The position numbers and the translations under genes were made by a program. A stretch of DNA of 64,000 bases, from assembly GCF_000633535.1 (NCBI RefSeq), contig NZ_AYMR01000006.1:124001-188000 (forward strand), given 5' to 3'. This document shows, one piece after another, positions 56,000 through 63,875 of the stretch; position 1 is the stretch's first letter, and every line of letters starts with the position of its first letter. This DNA comes from Leifsonia aquatica H1aii (GTDB lineage Bacteria; Actinomycetota; Actinomycetes; Actinomycetales; Microbacteriaceae). Under the pieces are notes generated by a model that saw only the letters and a program-made list of their open reading frames with translations, did not search any database and had not been told where the DNA came from.

Positions 56000-56867
56000 C
56001 GTCCTCTCCGCGGTGCGTCAGGCGGTGCCGCGGCTGAGCGCGACGGAGGCGCGCATCGCCCACGTGGTGATGGACCATCCCGAGCGCGTCGTCGACCTGA
56101 CGATCTCGGAGCTCGCCGTCGCGTGCGACACGTCCCAGGCGACGATCGCCCGCTTCTGCCAGAGCATCGGGTTCACGGGATACCGCGAGTTCCGGCTCGC
56201 CATCGCGTCGGCGACCAGCCGGGAGCAGGCCACACGGGAACGGTTCCAGCTCACCGAGAGCGACGTGGACCCGGCCGACAGCGTGCAGGAGGTCGTCGCC
56301 AAAATCGCCTACCAGGAAACGCTGGCGATCGAGCAGACCGCCCGCGAGCTCGACCTCGACGCCCTCGACCGCGTGGTCGCCGCGATCGTCGGCGCCGGCC
56401 GCATCGACCTCTACGGCGTCGGCTCGAGCAGCCTCACCGCACAGGACCTCCAGCAGAAGCTCTCGCGCATCGGCCTGACCGCCTTCTGCTCGGTCGACAC
56501 CCACCTCGCGTTGGCGTCGGCCGCGCTGCAGAAACCCGGCAATGTGGCCATCGGCGTCTCCCACTCCGGCGAGACCATCGAGACCAGTCACGCGCTCTCC
56601 GTCGCGCGCGCGGCCGGTGCCACGACGGTCGCCATCACGAACTTCCCCGACTCGAGCGTCGGGCGTGTCAGCGACCACGTGCTGACCACTCAGGCGCGGG
56701 AGAGCCTCTACCGGTCGGGCGCGATGTCCAGCCGCATCGCGCAGCTCGCTCTCGTCGATTTCCTCTTCGTGCGCGTGGCCCAGCAGATGTACGACCAGAT
56801 GACCGAGTCCCTCCGGCTCACCTACGATGCGGTGCGCAGTCAGCGCCCGGTGCGGCCAGAGCGATGA
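55989..56867 (+). CDS. murR: MurR/RpiR-family regulator
   Basis: A 292-residue regulator with an RpiR-type helix-turn-helix (about 1-78; VVDLTISELAVACDTSQATI) and a SIS sugar-phosphate-binding domain (about 120-255; YGVGSSSLTAQDL, GVSHSGETIETSHAL). In E. coli MurR represses murQ and is relieved by MurNAc-6-phosphate; the same role is inferred here. ATG 55989 overlaps the murQ end, and the stop overlaps the GH20 start (ATGA). Confidence 0.9.
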   Translation: MVADVLSAVRQAVPRLSATEARIAHVVMDHPERVVDLTISELAVACDTSQATIARFCQSIGFTGYREFRLAIASATSREQATRERFQLTESDVDPADSVQEVVAKIAYQETLAIEQTARELDLDALDRVVAAIVGAGRIDLYGVGSSSLTAQDLQQKLSRIGLTAFCSVDTHLALASAALQKPGNVAIGVSHSGETIETSHALSVARAAGATTVAITNFPDSSVGRVSDHVLTTQARESLYRSGAMSSRIAQLALVDFLFVRVAQQMYDQMTESLRLTYDAVRSQRPVRPER

Positions 56868-58522
56868 CGGCATCGCTCGCCGACCGCCTGCTGCCGCGCC
56901 CGCGGCGGGTCGAGGAGCTCCCGGGCGAGTTCGTGCTCGACGACGCGACCGCGGTCGACGCCGACGCGACAGGCGCTCCGGTCGCCGCGTGGCTGCGCGC
57001 TCAGCTCGCGGCCGCGACGGGCCTGCCGATGGCGGGCGTCTCGATCGGCGGCGGTGGCGCGGACGCGATCACCCTCGCCGCCGATCCCACCCTCGCCGAG
57101 GAGGAGTACCGCCTCACCGTGCAGCCCGACGGGGTGCGCGTCCTCGGCGGGTCGGCCGCGGCGCTCGCGCACGGTGCGCACGCGTTCCTGCAGCTGCTGC
57201 CCGCCGCCGTGCACCGGCGCGGCGCTCTCGACGGCGTCCGCTGGGCCGCCCCGGCCTGCCGGGTCGAGGACCGCCCGGCGTTCCGCTGGCGGGGGCTCAT
57301 GCTCGACGTGGCCCGGCACTTCCTGCCGAAGCACGACATCCTCCGCTTCGTCGACCTGCTCGCGATGCACCGGATGAACGTGCTCCACCTGCACCTGACC
57401 GACGACCAGGGCTGGCGGATGGAGATCCGCCGCTATCCGCGACTCACCGAGGTGGGGGCATGGCGACGCGAGTCGCAGGTCGGGTTCGGTCCGGAGGCTC
57501 CCACGGACGGCCGCCCGCATGGCGGCTTCTACACGCAGGACGACCTGCGCGAGATCGTCTCGTATGCGTCCGCCCGCGGCATCATCGTGGTCCCCGAGAT
57601 CGAGGCGCCCGGGCATGTGCAGGCCGCGATCGCCGCGTATCCCGAGCTCGGCGTCGCGGGCGGCGACGAGCCGCGCGAGGTGTGGACGCGCTACGGGATC
57701 AGCCGTAACGTCCTGAACCTCGAGGAATCGACGGTCGCGTTCTTCCGCGACGTGCTCGACGAGGTCGTCGAGGTGTTCCCGTCGCCCTACATCGGCATCG
57801 GCGGGGACGAGTGCCGCAAGGACCAGTGGCGCACCGACCCGCGTACCCAGGAGCGACTGCGCGAGATCGGCGCCGCGACCGAGGAGGAGGGGCAGAGCTG
57901 GTTCGTCCGTCAGATCGACGAGCACCTCACCGCACGGGGCCGCCGGTCGTACGGCTGGGACGAGATCCTGGAGGGCGGCCTCGCCCCGGGTGCGACCGTC
58001 GCGAGCTGGCGCGGCGAGACGGGCGCCGTCGCGGCCGCGCGGCAGGGGCACGACGTCGTGTTCTGCCCGGACCGCGTGCTCTACTTCAACTACCGCCAGT
58101 CGGAGTCGCCGGAGGAGCCGATCCCGCTCGTCACGGTCACCACCGTGCGCGACGTGTACGAGCTGGACCCGGTGCCCGCCGAGCTGACGGCCGAGCAGCG
58201 TCTCCATGTGCTCGGCGCGCAGGCGAACCTGTGGACCGAGTACATCGACCAGCCGCGCGGGCTCGACTACTTCGCCTTCCCGCGACTGGCCGCGCTGGCC
58301 GAGGCGCTGTGGACCGCGGACGCAGCCGGTGAGCGCTCGTGGGAGGCGTTCGAACTTCGGCTCGCGGCGCACCTCGCGCGGCTCGACGCCGTCGGCGTCG
58401 AGTACCGGCACCCTGGCGGTCCGCTGCCCTGGCAGCAGCGCCCCGGCATCCCGGGCGCCCCGCGCGACCGTGCCGACCGCGCGGCCGAGGTCGCCGCCCT
58501 CACCGCGACCATCGCCTCCTGA
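56864..58522 (+). CDS. GH20 beta-N-acetylhexosaminidase
   Basis: A 552-residue GH20 enzyme: GH20b N-terminal domain (about 10-130), then the catalytic barrel from LMLDVARHFLPKHDILRFVD (about 146). The catalytic pair is Asp315-Glu316 in IGIGGDEC, and HLHLTDDQGWRMEI and VPEIEAPGH are family marks. It removes terminal GlcNAc or GalNAc. No signal peptide, so it acts inside the cell and may process a second imported amino-sugar oligomer. Last gene of the operon; followed by the palindromic intergenic element. Confidence 0.92.
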   Translation: MTASLADRLLPRPRRVEELPGEFVLDDATAVDADATGAPVAAWLRAQLAAATGLPMAGVSIGGGGADAITLAADPTLAEEEYRLTVQPDGVRVLGGSAAALAHGAHAFLQLLPAAVHRRGALDGVRWAAPACRVEDRPAFRWRGLMLDVARHFLPKHDILRFVDLLAMHRMNVLHLHLTDDQGWRMEIRRYPRLTEVGAWRRESQVGFGPEAPTDGRPHGGFYTQDDLREIVSYASARGIIVVPEIEAPGHVQAAIAAYPELGVAGGDEPREVWTRYGISRNVLNLEESTVAFFRDVLDEVVEVFPSPYIGIGGDECRKDQWRTDPRTQERLREIGAATEEEGQSWFVRQIDEHLTARGRRSYGWDEILEGGLAPGATVASWRGETGAVAAARQGHDVVFCPDRVLYFNYRQSESPEEPIPLVTVTTVRDVYELDPVPAELTAEQRLHVLGAQANLWTEYIDQPRGLDYFAFPRLAALAEALWTADAAGERSWEAFELRLAAHLARLDAVGVEYRHPGGPLPWQQRPGIPGAPRDRADRAAEVAALTATIAS

Positions 58523-58540
58523 CCCGCGCCGCGCCGACGA

Positions 58541-58606
58541 GCCGCCGAGTCCGCAGAATCTGGGGCCGAAACCGCCGAGTACGCAGAGAATTCGCGTACT
58601 CGACGG
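58541..58606. repeat. Palindromic intergenic element, copy 1
   Basis: Hairpin CCGCCGAGTACGC (58572-58584) with GCGTACTCGACGG (58594-58606), a 9-base loop and one mismatch, preceded by a half-site GCCGCCGAGTCCGC at 58541-58554. The reverse complement of the element at 61240-61306 matches it along its length, with only a handful of changes. It lies between the convergent GH20 and aldo/keto reductase genes, so it can end transcripts from both sides. Confidence 0.85.
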
Positions 58607-58629
58607 TTGGCGGGCCGACGACGCGCGGG

Positions 58630-59490
58630 TCAGGCGGGGGTGAGGCGCGCGAGCTCTTCGGGGGTGAGGGTGACGTCGACGGCGGTGAGCGAGTCGAGGA
58701 TGGTCTCGGGGCGCGACGAGCCCGGGATCGGGATGACGTGCGGCCCCTGCGCGAGGTGCCAGGCGAGCGCGACGACCTGCGGGCTGATGCCGCGCGCATC
58801 CGCGATGTCCTGGAACGGCTCGAACCGCGAGCCGAGGTCGGACGCCCGGGTGATGCCGCCCAACGGGCTCCACGGGAGGAACGCGATGCCGAGCTCGCCG
58901 GCCAACTCCAGCTCCGGCTCGCTCGACCGGAACGCGGGCGAGAACTGGTTCTGCACCGAGGCGAGCCGGCCGCCCAGGATGTCCTGCGCCAGCCGGATCT
59001 GCTCGGGGTTCGCGTTGGAGATCCCCGCGAGGCGGATCACTCCCTCGTCGAGGAGGTCCCGCACGGCGCCGACCGAGTCGGCGTACGGCACCTCCGGGTC
59101 GGGCCGGTGGAACTGGTACAGCCCGATCGCGTCGCCGCCGAGCCGGGCGAGCGAGGCTTTGGCGGCCTCCTTGAGGTACTCGGGGCGGCCATTCACAGTC
59201 CAGCTCCCGTCGCCGGGGCGCAGGTGGCCGCCCTTGGTCGCGACGAGGACGGTGGAGGCGTCACCGCTCCACGTGCGCAGCGCCTCCGCGATGAGCTCCT
59301 CGTTGTGGCCGACCTCGTCGGCGTGCAGATGGTACGCGTCGGCGGTGTCGATGAGGGTGACTCCCGCGTCGAGCGCGGCGTGCACCGTGCGGATCGAGCG
59401 CTCGCGGTCTGGTCGGCCCTCGATCGACAGGGGCATGCCGCCCAGGCCGATCGCGCTCACCTCGACGTCGGCGATCCTGCGTGTCTTCAC
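58630..59490 (-). CDS. Aldo/keto reductase
   Basis: A 286-residue AKR with Asp/Tyr of the tetrad in LIDTADAYHLHADEVGHNE, Lys in VATKGG and His in YQFHRPDPEVP. It belongs to the group related to plant-type perakine or pyridoxal reductases. GTG 59490 has GAGAGG 8 bases upstream, and an upstream ATG would overlap the next reductase gene. It is probably co-transcribed with the reductase gene 40 bases upstream. Substrate unknown. Confidence 0.86.
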   Translation of the reverse strand: MKTRRIADVEVSAIGLGGMPLSIEGRPDRERSIRTVHAALDAGVTLIDTADAYHLHADEVGHNEELIAEALRTWSGDASTVLVATKGGHLRPGDGSWTVNGRPEYLKEAAKASLARLGGDAIGLYQFHRPDPEVPYADSVGAVRDLLDEGVIRLAGISNANPEQIRLAQDILGGRLASVQNQFSPAFRSSEPELELAGELGIAFLPWSPLGGITRASDLGSRFEPFQDIADARGISPQVVALAWHLAQGPHVIPIPGSSRPETILDSLTAVDVTLTPEELARLTPA

Positions 59491-59530
59491 TCTGTTCCTC
59501 TCGGAGTCGGTGTGATCGTGCGCCCGGTGC

Positions 59531-60502
59531 TCACCAGGCGTAGTCCTCGGGGGCGGTCTTGTGGCCGGGGAAGATCTCGTCGAGTCGCGCCAGCGCGGTG
59601 TCGTCGAGCTCGACATGGAGGGCGCGGAGGCCGGCGTTCAGCTGGTCGAGGGTGCGCGGTCCGATGATCGGGCCGGTGACCCCCGGGCGGCTCAGCAGCC
59701 AGGCCAGAGCGATGTCGCCGGGCTCGTGGCCGAGCTCGTCGGCGAACGCCTCGTAGGCCTCGATCGCGTCGCGGTGCTGCGCGAGCGTCTCGGCGGCGCG
59801 GCCCTCCAGCCGCCGCTTGCCCTCGTTCTGCTTGCGGAGCACGCCGCCGAGCAGACCGCCGTGCAGGGGCGACCAGGCGATGACGCCGATGCCGTTGGCC
59901 TGCGCGGCGGGCAGCACCTCCAGCTCCACCTGGCGGGTGAGGAGGTTGTAGATCGACTGCTCGCTGACGAGGCCGGGGAGGTTGCGCTTGCGGGCCTCCG
60001 CCTGCGCGGTCGCCAGGTGCCAGCCGGCGAAGTTGCTCGAGCCGGCGTAGAGGATCTTGCCCTGCGCGATCGCGGTCTCGATGGCCTGCCAGATCTCGTC
60101 CCAGGGTGTGTTCCGGTCGACGTGATGGAACTGGTAGATGTCGATGTGATCGGTCTGCAGCCGCTGCAGGCTCGCGTCGAGGGCGCGCCGGATGTTGAGC
60201 GCCGACAGCCTGCCCTCGTTCGGCCAGTCGCCCATCTCGCCGTAGAGCTTGGTGGCGAGGACGGTCTTCTCGCGGCGGCCGCCGCCGAGCGCGAACCAGT
60301 CGCCGAGGATCGACTCGGTCGCGCCCTTGCCGACGTGCTGGCCGTAGACGTTCGCGGTGTCGAAGTAGTTGATGCCGGCCTCGTGGGCGGCGTCCATGAT
60401 GGTGTGCGAATCCTCCGGCGACGTCTGCGGGCCGAAGTTCATCGTGCCGAGGACGAGGCGGGATACTTTCAGGCCGGACCGGCCGAGCTGGGTGTACTCC
60501 AT
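59531..60502 (-). CDS. Aldo/keto reductase (YajO/Tas-like)
   Basis: A 323-residue AKR: MEYTQLGRSGLKVSRLVLGTMNFG start, FDTANVYGQHVGKGATE (Asp, Tyr), LATKLYG (Lys) and IYQFHHVDRNTPWDE (His), with SRPGVTGPIIGPRTLDQL as cofactor site. It resembles YajO/YghZ-type NADPH reductases. Start 60502 gives the family N terminus; GATGCT 6 bases upstream is a possible leaderless -10 box. First gene of a two-gene unit with the next reductase. Confidence 0.87.
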   Translation of the reverse strand: MEYTQLGRSGLKVSRLVLGTMNFGPQTSPEDSHTIMDAAHEAGINYFDTANVYGQHVGKGATESILGDWFALGGGRREKTVLATKLYGEMGDWPNEGRLSALNIRRALDASLQRLQTDHIDIYQFHHVDRNTPWDEIWQAIETAIAQGKILYAGSSNFAGWHLATAQAEARKRNLPGLVSEQSIYNLLTRQVELEVLPAAQANGIGVIAWSPLHGGLLGGVLRKQNEGKRRLEGRAAETLAQHRDAIEAYEAFADELGHEPGDIALAWLLSRPGVTGPIIGPRTLDQLNAGLRALHVELDDTALARLDEIFPGHKTAPEDYAW

Positions 60503-60600
60503 GTGGTCAGCATCCGCCTCCCGGGTCGGGAAGTCCAACAGGGGGCGTGGATGGGATTATGCGCGTGGGTCGATGAATGCGAAAGGGCTACCATCCCACC

Positions 60601-61227
60601 ATGCGCGAAGTGATCCCGTCCCTGTACCGCGTCGAGTCCGCGCGTGCCGGGAACGCCTACCTCATCGAGGCGGATGACCGGTCCGTGCTCGTGGACACCG
60701 GGCTTCCGTCGGGAGCGCGGGCGGTGGTCGCGGAGCTCGCGGCGGCGCGCATCCCGCCGCTCACGGACATCGTCCTGACCCACTACGACCCGGACCACGT
60801 CGGCGCGGCGGCCGCCGTGCAGCGCGAGACCGGCGCGCGGGTGTGGCTCGGCGCGGCTGACGTGCGCATCCTGCGCGGAGAGGCCGAGCCGCCGACCCGC
60901 GTGCGGCGGTGGATGCGGAACTCGGGATGGTTGGGCCGGCCGGCGATCCCGGCGCTCGTCGAACTGGCGGACGACGCGGAGATCGAGGTGGTCCCGGGAC
61001 TCGTCGCGGTGCCGGCGCCCGGGCACACTCCCGGACACCATGCGTTCCTGTGGCGCGGGGTTGCGTTCATCGGCGACGCGGCGCGCGTCTCGCACGGGCG
61101 GCTCGTGCATTTTCCGGGCTTCCTGATCAGCGACCGGGCGGCCGCCGACGCGACCCTCGCTGCGCTCGCCGCGCGCCGCCCCCGCCTCGTCTGCCCCGGC
61201 CACGGGGCGCCCGCGCGGCTGGCCTGA
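60601..61227 (+). CDS. MBL-fold metallo-hydrolase
   Basis: A 208-residue metallo-beta-lactamase-fold protein. The metal motif is THYDPDHVG (about 60-68), so the usual second His of HxHxDH is Asp; later ligands are His in PAPGHTPGHH, Asp in FIGDAARV and His in CPGHGAP. The variant appears in a subset of this superfamily and should still bind metal. TACCAT at 60589-60594 ends 6 bases before ATG 60601. Substrate unknown; convergent with the epimerase gene. Confidence 0.87.
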   Translation: MREVIPSLYRVESARAGNAYLIEADDRSVLVDTGLPSGARAVVAELAAARIPPLTDIVLTHYDPDHVGAAAAVQRETGARVWLGAADVRILRGEAEPPTRVRRWMRNSGWLGRPAIPALVELADDAEIEVVPGLVAVPAPGHTPGHHAFLWRGVAFIGDAARVSHGRLVHFPGFLISDRAAADATLAALAARRPRLVCPGHGAPARLA

Positions 61228-61239
61228 GTCGCTCCCCGC

Positions 61240-61306
61240 CCGCCGAGTACGCGAATTCTCTGCGTACTCGGCGGTTTGGGCCCCACTTTTTGCGTACTCG
61301 GCTGCT
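61240..61306. repeat. Palindromic intergenic element, copy 2
   Basis: A perfect 13-bp hairpin CCGCCGAGTACGC (61240-61252) with GCGTACTCGGCGG (61262-61274), followed by TTTGGGCCCC, ACTTTTT and a half-site TGCGTACTCGGCTGC. It is the inverted copy of the element at 58541-58606 and lies between the convergent MBL and epimerase genes. The T-rich stretches fit a terminator in the + direction. Confidence 0.88.
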
Positions 61307-61321
61307 TGAGAGCCGGACGGG

Positions 61322-62221
61322 TCAGGCGCCGGGGTAGGCGCCGGCGGCGATGTCCTCGAGGAGGGTGGGGCCGGTGGGCTCCCAGCCGTAGCGCGCGCGG
61401 GTGAGGGTGCTGGAGGCGGGGATGTCTGCGGCGAAGAAGCCGCCGATCCAGCCGAAGTGGGCTGCCGCATCCTCGGGGGCGATGGAGGCGGTGGGCACGC
61501 CGAGCGCGGCGCCGAACGCTTCTGCGATCACGCGCGCCGGGATGCCCTCTTCGCCCACCGCGTGGACGATCGCGCCGCCTTCGGGCGCCGCGTCGAGGGC
61601 GCGCGCGATGAGGCGACCGGCGTCGGAGTGGTGGACGGCGGGCCAGCGGTTGGAGCCGTCGCCGACGTAGCCGGCGACGCCCTTCGCGCGGGCGATGCCG
61701 GCCAGGACTGCGGAGAAGCCGTGGTCGCCGACCCCGTGCACGGTGGGGGCGAAGCGCAGGGAGACCGGTCGGATCCCGCGCGTGGCCGACGCGAGGGCGA
61801 AGCCTTCGGCGCCGCCGCGCGGGGAGGCGGGATCGGCCGAGCGCGGGCCGTCCTCCTCGGTCGCGACGCGTCCGGGGGCGAGCATCGCGATGCCGGAGGC
61901 GAAGAGGAACGGGCGGTCGGTTCCGGCGAGCTCGTCGAGCATCGTCTCGACCGCGGCGCGCTCGGTGCGTCCGGCGCCCTCGAAGTCGGAGAAGTCGTGC
62001 TTGAAGGCGAGGTGGAGCACGGCGTCGGCGTCGGCGGCGCCCGCGCGGAGGCTGTCCAGATCGTCGAGGCTCCCCGTGCGCACCTGGGCGCCGGCGGCGC
62101 GGAGGGCGGCGGCGGAGGCGTCGGACCGGGCGAGGCCGACGACGTCGTGTCCGGCGGCGAGCAGTTCGGGAACGGCGGCCGAGCCGATCCAGCCGGAGGC
62201 TCCGGTGACGAAAACGCGCAT
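61322..62221 (-). CDS. NAD-dependent epimerase/SDR-family oxidoreductase
   Basis: A 299-residue extended/atypical SDR with the Rossmann motif VFVTGASGWIGSAAVPELL at the N terminus, and no clear YxxxK pair (ASGIAM then FALASATR region), which suggests an atypical NmrA/epimerase-like member. GGAAGG 9 bases before ATG 62221 is the ribosome site. Divergent from a TetR gene whose operators lie in the 83-base gap, so it is the probable regulated target. Substrate unknown. Confidence 0.87.
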   Translation of the reverse strand: MRVFVTGASGWIGSAAVPELLAAGHDVVGLARSDASAAALRAAGAQVRTGSLDDLDSLRAGAADADAVLHLAFKHDFSDFEGAGRTERAAVETMLDELAGTDRPFLFASGIAMLAPGRVATEEDGPRSADPASPRGGAEGFALASATRGIRPVSLRFAPTVHGVGDHGFSAVLAGIARAKGVAGYVGDGSNRWPAVHHSDAGRLIARALDAAPEGGAIVHAVGEEGIPARVIAEAFGAALGVPTASIAPEDAAAHFGWIGGFFAADIPASSTLTRARYGWEPTGPTLLEDIAAGAYPGA

Positions 62222-62240
62222 GGGATGGTGTCCTTCCGTT

Positions 62241-62259
62241 GATGTCAGTGTCTGACATC
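62241..62259. promoter_or_regulatory. TetR operator O1
   Basis: GATGTCAG-TGT-CTGACATC is a perfect 19-bp inverted repeat in the epimerase/TetR gap, 20 bases from the epimerase start, in position to block its transcription. Confidence 0.8.
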
Positions 62260-62271
62260 GACCGTAGCACC

Positions 62272-62290
62272 GATGTCAGCATCTGTCATC
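62272..62290. promoter_or_regulatory. TetR operator O2
   Basis: GATGTCAG-CAT-CTGTCATC is the same 19-bp operator with one mismatch, centred 31 bp from O1 (about three helical turns). It lies just before the TAGACT -10 box (62293-62298) of the TetR gene, so it would give autoregulation. Confidence 0.78.
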
Positions 62291-62304
62291 ACTAGACTGT
62301 CCTC

Positions 62305-62877
62305 ATGGGACGATGGGAGCCGGACGCGCAGGGGCGCATGCGCCTCGCCGCGCTCGAGCTCTACCTCGACCCGGGTTTCGAGCAGACGACCGTCTCGGAC
62401 ATCGCGGCGCGCGCGGGCGTGACCGAGCGCACGTTCTTCCGCTACTTCGCCGACAAGCGCGAAGTGCTGTTCGACGCGACCGGCCAGATGGAGCATGACG
62501 TGCTCGCCGTCCTCGCCGCACTCCCGTCGGGGCTCCCGGCTCTGGAGGCCGCAGAGGAGGCGCTCGCCGAGGGGACGGCGATGCTGGAGGAGCGGCGCTC
62601 GTACGCACGGCGCCGTGCGGAGGCGATCGCGGCCACCGCGAGCCTCCAGGAGCGCGAACTGCTCAAGCTCGCGCAGCTCGGGGACGCGGTCGCGGCGGCG
62701 CTGCGCGAACGCGGTGTGCCGCCCCGACCCGCCGCGGTCGCGGCCGAGACGGCCGTCGGCGCCTTCAAGGTCGCCTTCGCGGCATGGGTCGTCGATGACG
62801 CGCCCGGCTCACTGGCCGAGCGCGTGCGTCAGGTGATGGCGGAGGTGCGCGCACTCTCCGCCCTCGTCACCGAGTGA
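62305..62877 (+). CDS. TetR-family regulator
   Basis: A 190-residue regulator with a TetR helix-turn-helix (about 10-56; TTVSDIAARAGVTERTFFRYFADKRE) and a helical ligand domain. TAGACT ends 6 bases before ATG 62305 (leaderless layout). It is divergent from the epimerase gene, and two matching operators lie between, so it is a local repressor of that gene and itself. Ligand unknown. Confidence 0.91.
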   Translation: MGRWEPDAQGRMRLAALELYLDPGFEQTTVSDIAARAGVTERTFFRYFADKREVLFDATGQMEHDVLAVLAALPSGLPALEAAEEALAEGTAMLEERRSYARRRAEAIAATASLQERELLKLAQLGDAVAAALRERGVPPRPAAVAAETAVGAFKVAFAAWVVDDAPGSLAERVRQVMAEVRALSALVTE

Positions 62878-62901
62878 GGGCGGCGCGGTACCGCTCCGCC
62901 C
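62878..62901. terminator. Palindromic hairpin between convergent genes
   Basis: GGGCGG and CCGCCC flank GCGGTACCGC with one mismatch pair, immediately after the TetR stop and before the convergent mycoredoxin gene. It is compact and GC-rich with no T-run; termination in both directions is plausible. Confidence 0.45.
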
Positions 62902-62914
62902 GGGGGAGGCGCGG

Positions 62915-63163
62915 CTACTGCGCCAGCGCCGCCTCGAGCTCCGGGTCGGTCGGCTCGACGAAGTGGCGGCCGTCGGGGAAGACGACGACGGGGATGTTGG
63001 TACGACCGCTGATCGCCTGCGCCCGGTCGGCCTGCTCCGGGTGCGCCACCAGGTCGATGTACTCGTAGTCGGCGCCCAGCCGGTCCAGCAGGGCCTTCGA
63101 GCGGATGCAGTCGCGGCACCAGTCCGCGCCGAACATGGTCACCTTGTCGAACGTGTCGGTCAT
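62915..63163 (-). CDS. Glutaredoxin/mycoredoxin-family protein
   Basis: An 82-residue thioredoxin-fold protein with the redox motif C16-R-D-C19 (FGADWCRDC) and the cis-proline region TNIPVVVFPDG, as in actinobacterial mycoredoxin-like proteins that work with mycothiol. It probably reduces mixed disulfides in the cytoplasm. TAGGCT (complement of 63170-63175) is 6 bases before the ATG. Confidence 0.88.
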   Translation of the reverse strand: MTDTFDKVTMFGADWCRDCIRSKALLDRLGADYEYIDLVAHPEQADRAQAISGRTNIPVVVFPDGRHFVEPTDPELEAALAQ

Positions 63164-63172
63164 ACCGCCAGC

Positions 63173-63820
63173 CTAGGCGCCGATCCCTGGGAGCATTCCG
63201 TCCACGAGGAGGGTCGCCCGGTCGCGGGTCGTCTCGATGACGGACGCATTGGCGCCGTCGACCTCGCGGGCCCAGGCGCGGGCGGCCTGCGGGGTACGCC
63301 CGTGCCGGGTGTGCCGCTCGACCAGCCGGGACTCCCGCTCGGCGGCCGGCGTCGCGACGAACCAGGTCTCGGCCAGGAGCGCCGGGATGCCCGCCCACGG
63401 CTCGGCGTCGATCAGCAGGTAGTTCCCCTCGGTCACCACGAGCCGCACCTCGGGTCCGACGGCGACGGAGCCGGCGACGGGCTCGTCCACGGTCCGGTCG
63501 AAGGCTGGCGCATACACGGTGTGGTCGGACTCCCGGATGAGGCGTCGGACGAGAGCGCGATACCCCCAGCCGTCGAAGGTGTCGATCGCGCCCTTGCGCG
63601 AGCGCCGCCCCAGCGCGTCGAGGGTGGAGTTGGCGAGATGGAAGCCGTCCATCGGCACGTGCACCGCGACCGTGCCTCCCGCGAGAGCGTTCGCGCGGGT
63701 CGTCACAGCGCGGGCGAGGGTGGTCTTTCCCGAGCCGGGACTGCCGGCGATGCCCAGCACGGCCCTGGTCCCCTCGGGTGCGAGGGAAAGGGCGCGGCGG
63801 GCGAGGTCGTCGAGGGTCAC
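63173..63820 (-). CDS. P-loop nucleoside/sugar kinase-like protein
   Basis: A roughly 215-residue kinase of the uridine-kinase/pantothenate-kinase-like P-loop group: Walker A GIAGSPGSGKTTLA (about 22-35), HVPMDGFHLAN (about 53, substrate Asp), and TEGNYLLID (Walker-B-like strand, about 128). Related actinobacterial proteins are annotated as nucleoside or fructose kinases; the substrate is not certain. GTG 63820 was chosen for the usual N terminus; the frame extends upstream without a better start. Ten bases separate it from the mycoredoxin start. Confidence 0.8.
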   Translation of the reverse strand: MTLDDLARRALSLAPEGTRAVLGIAGSPGSGKTTLARAVTTRANALAGGTVAVHVPMDGFHLANSTLDALGRRSRKGAIDTFDGWGYRALVRRLIRESDHTVYAPAFDRTVDEPVAGSVAVGPEVRLVVTEGNYLLIDAEPWAGIPALLAETWFVATPAAERESRLVERHTRHGRTPQAARAWAREVDGANASVIETTRDRATLLVDGMLPGIGA

Positions 63821-63875
63821 CTGTCCATCTTCGGGGATGACCGGCTTTCGCCGGACGCCCTGCACGCCTCTCCGG

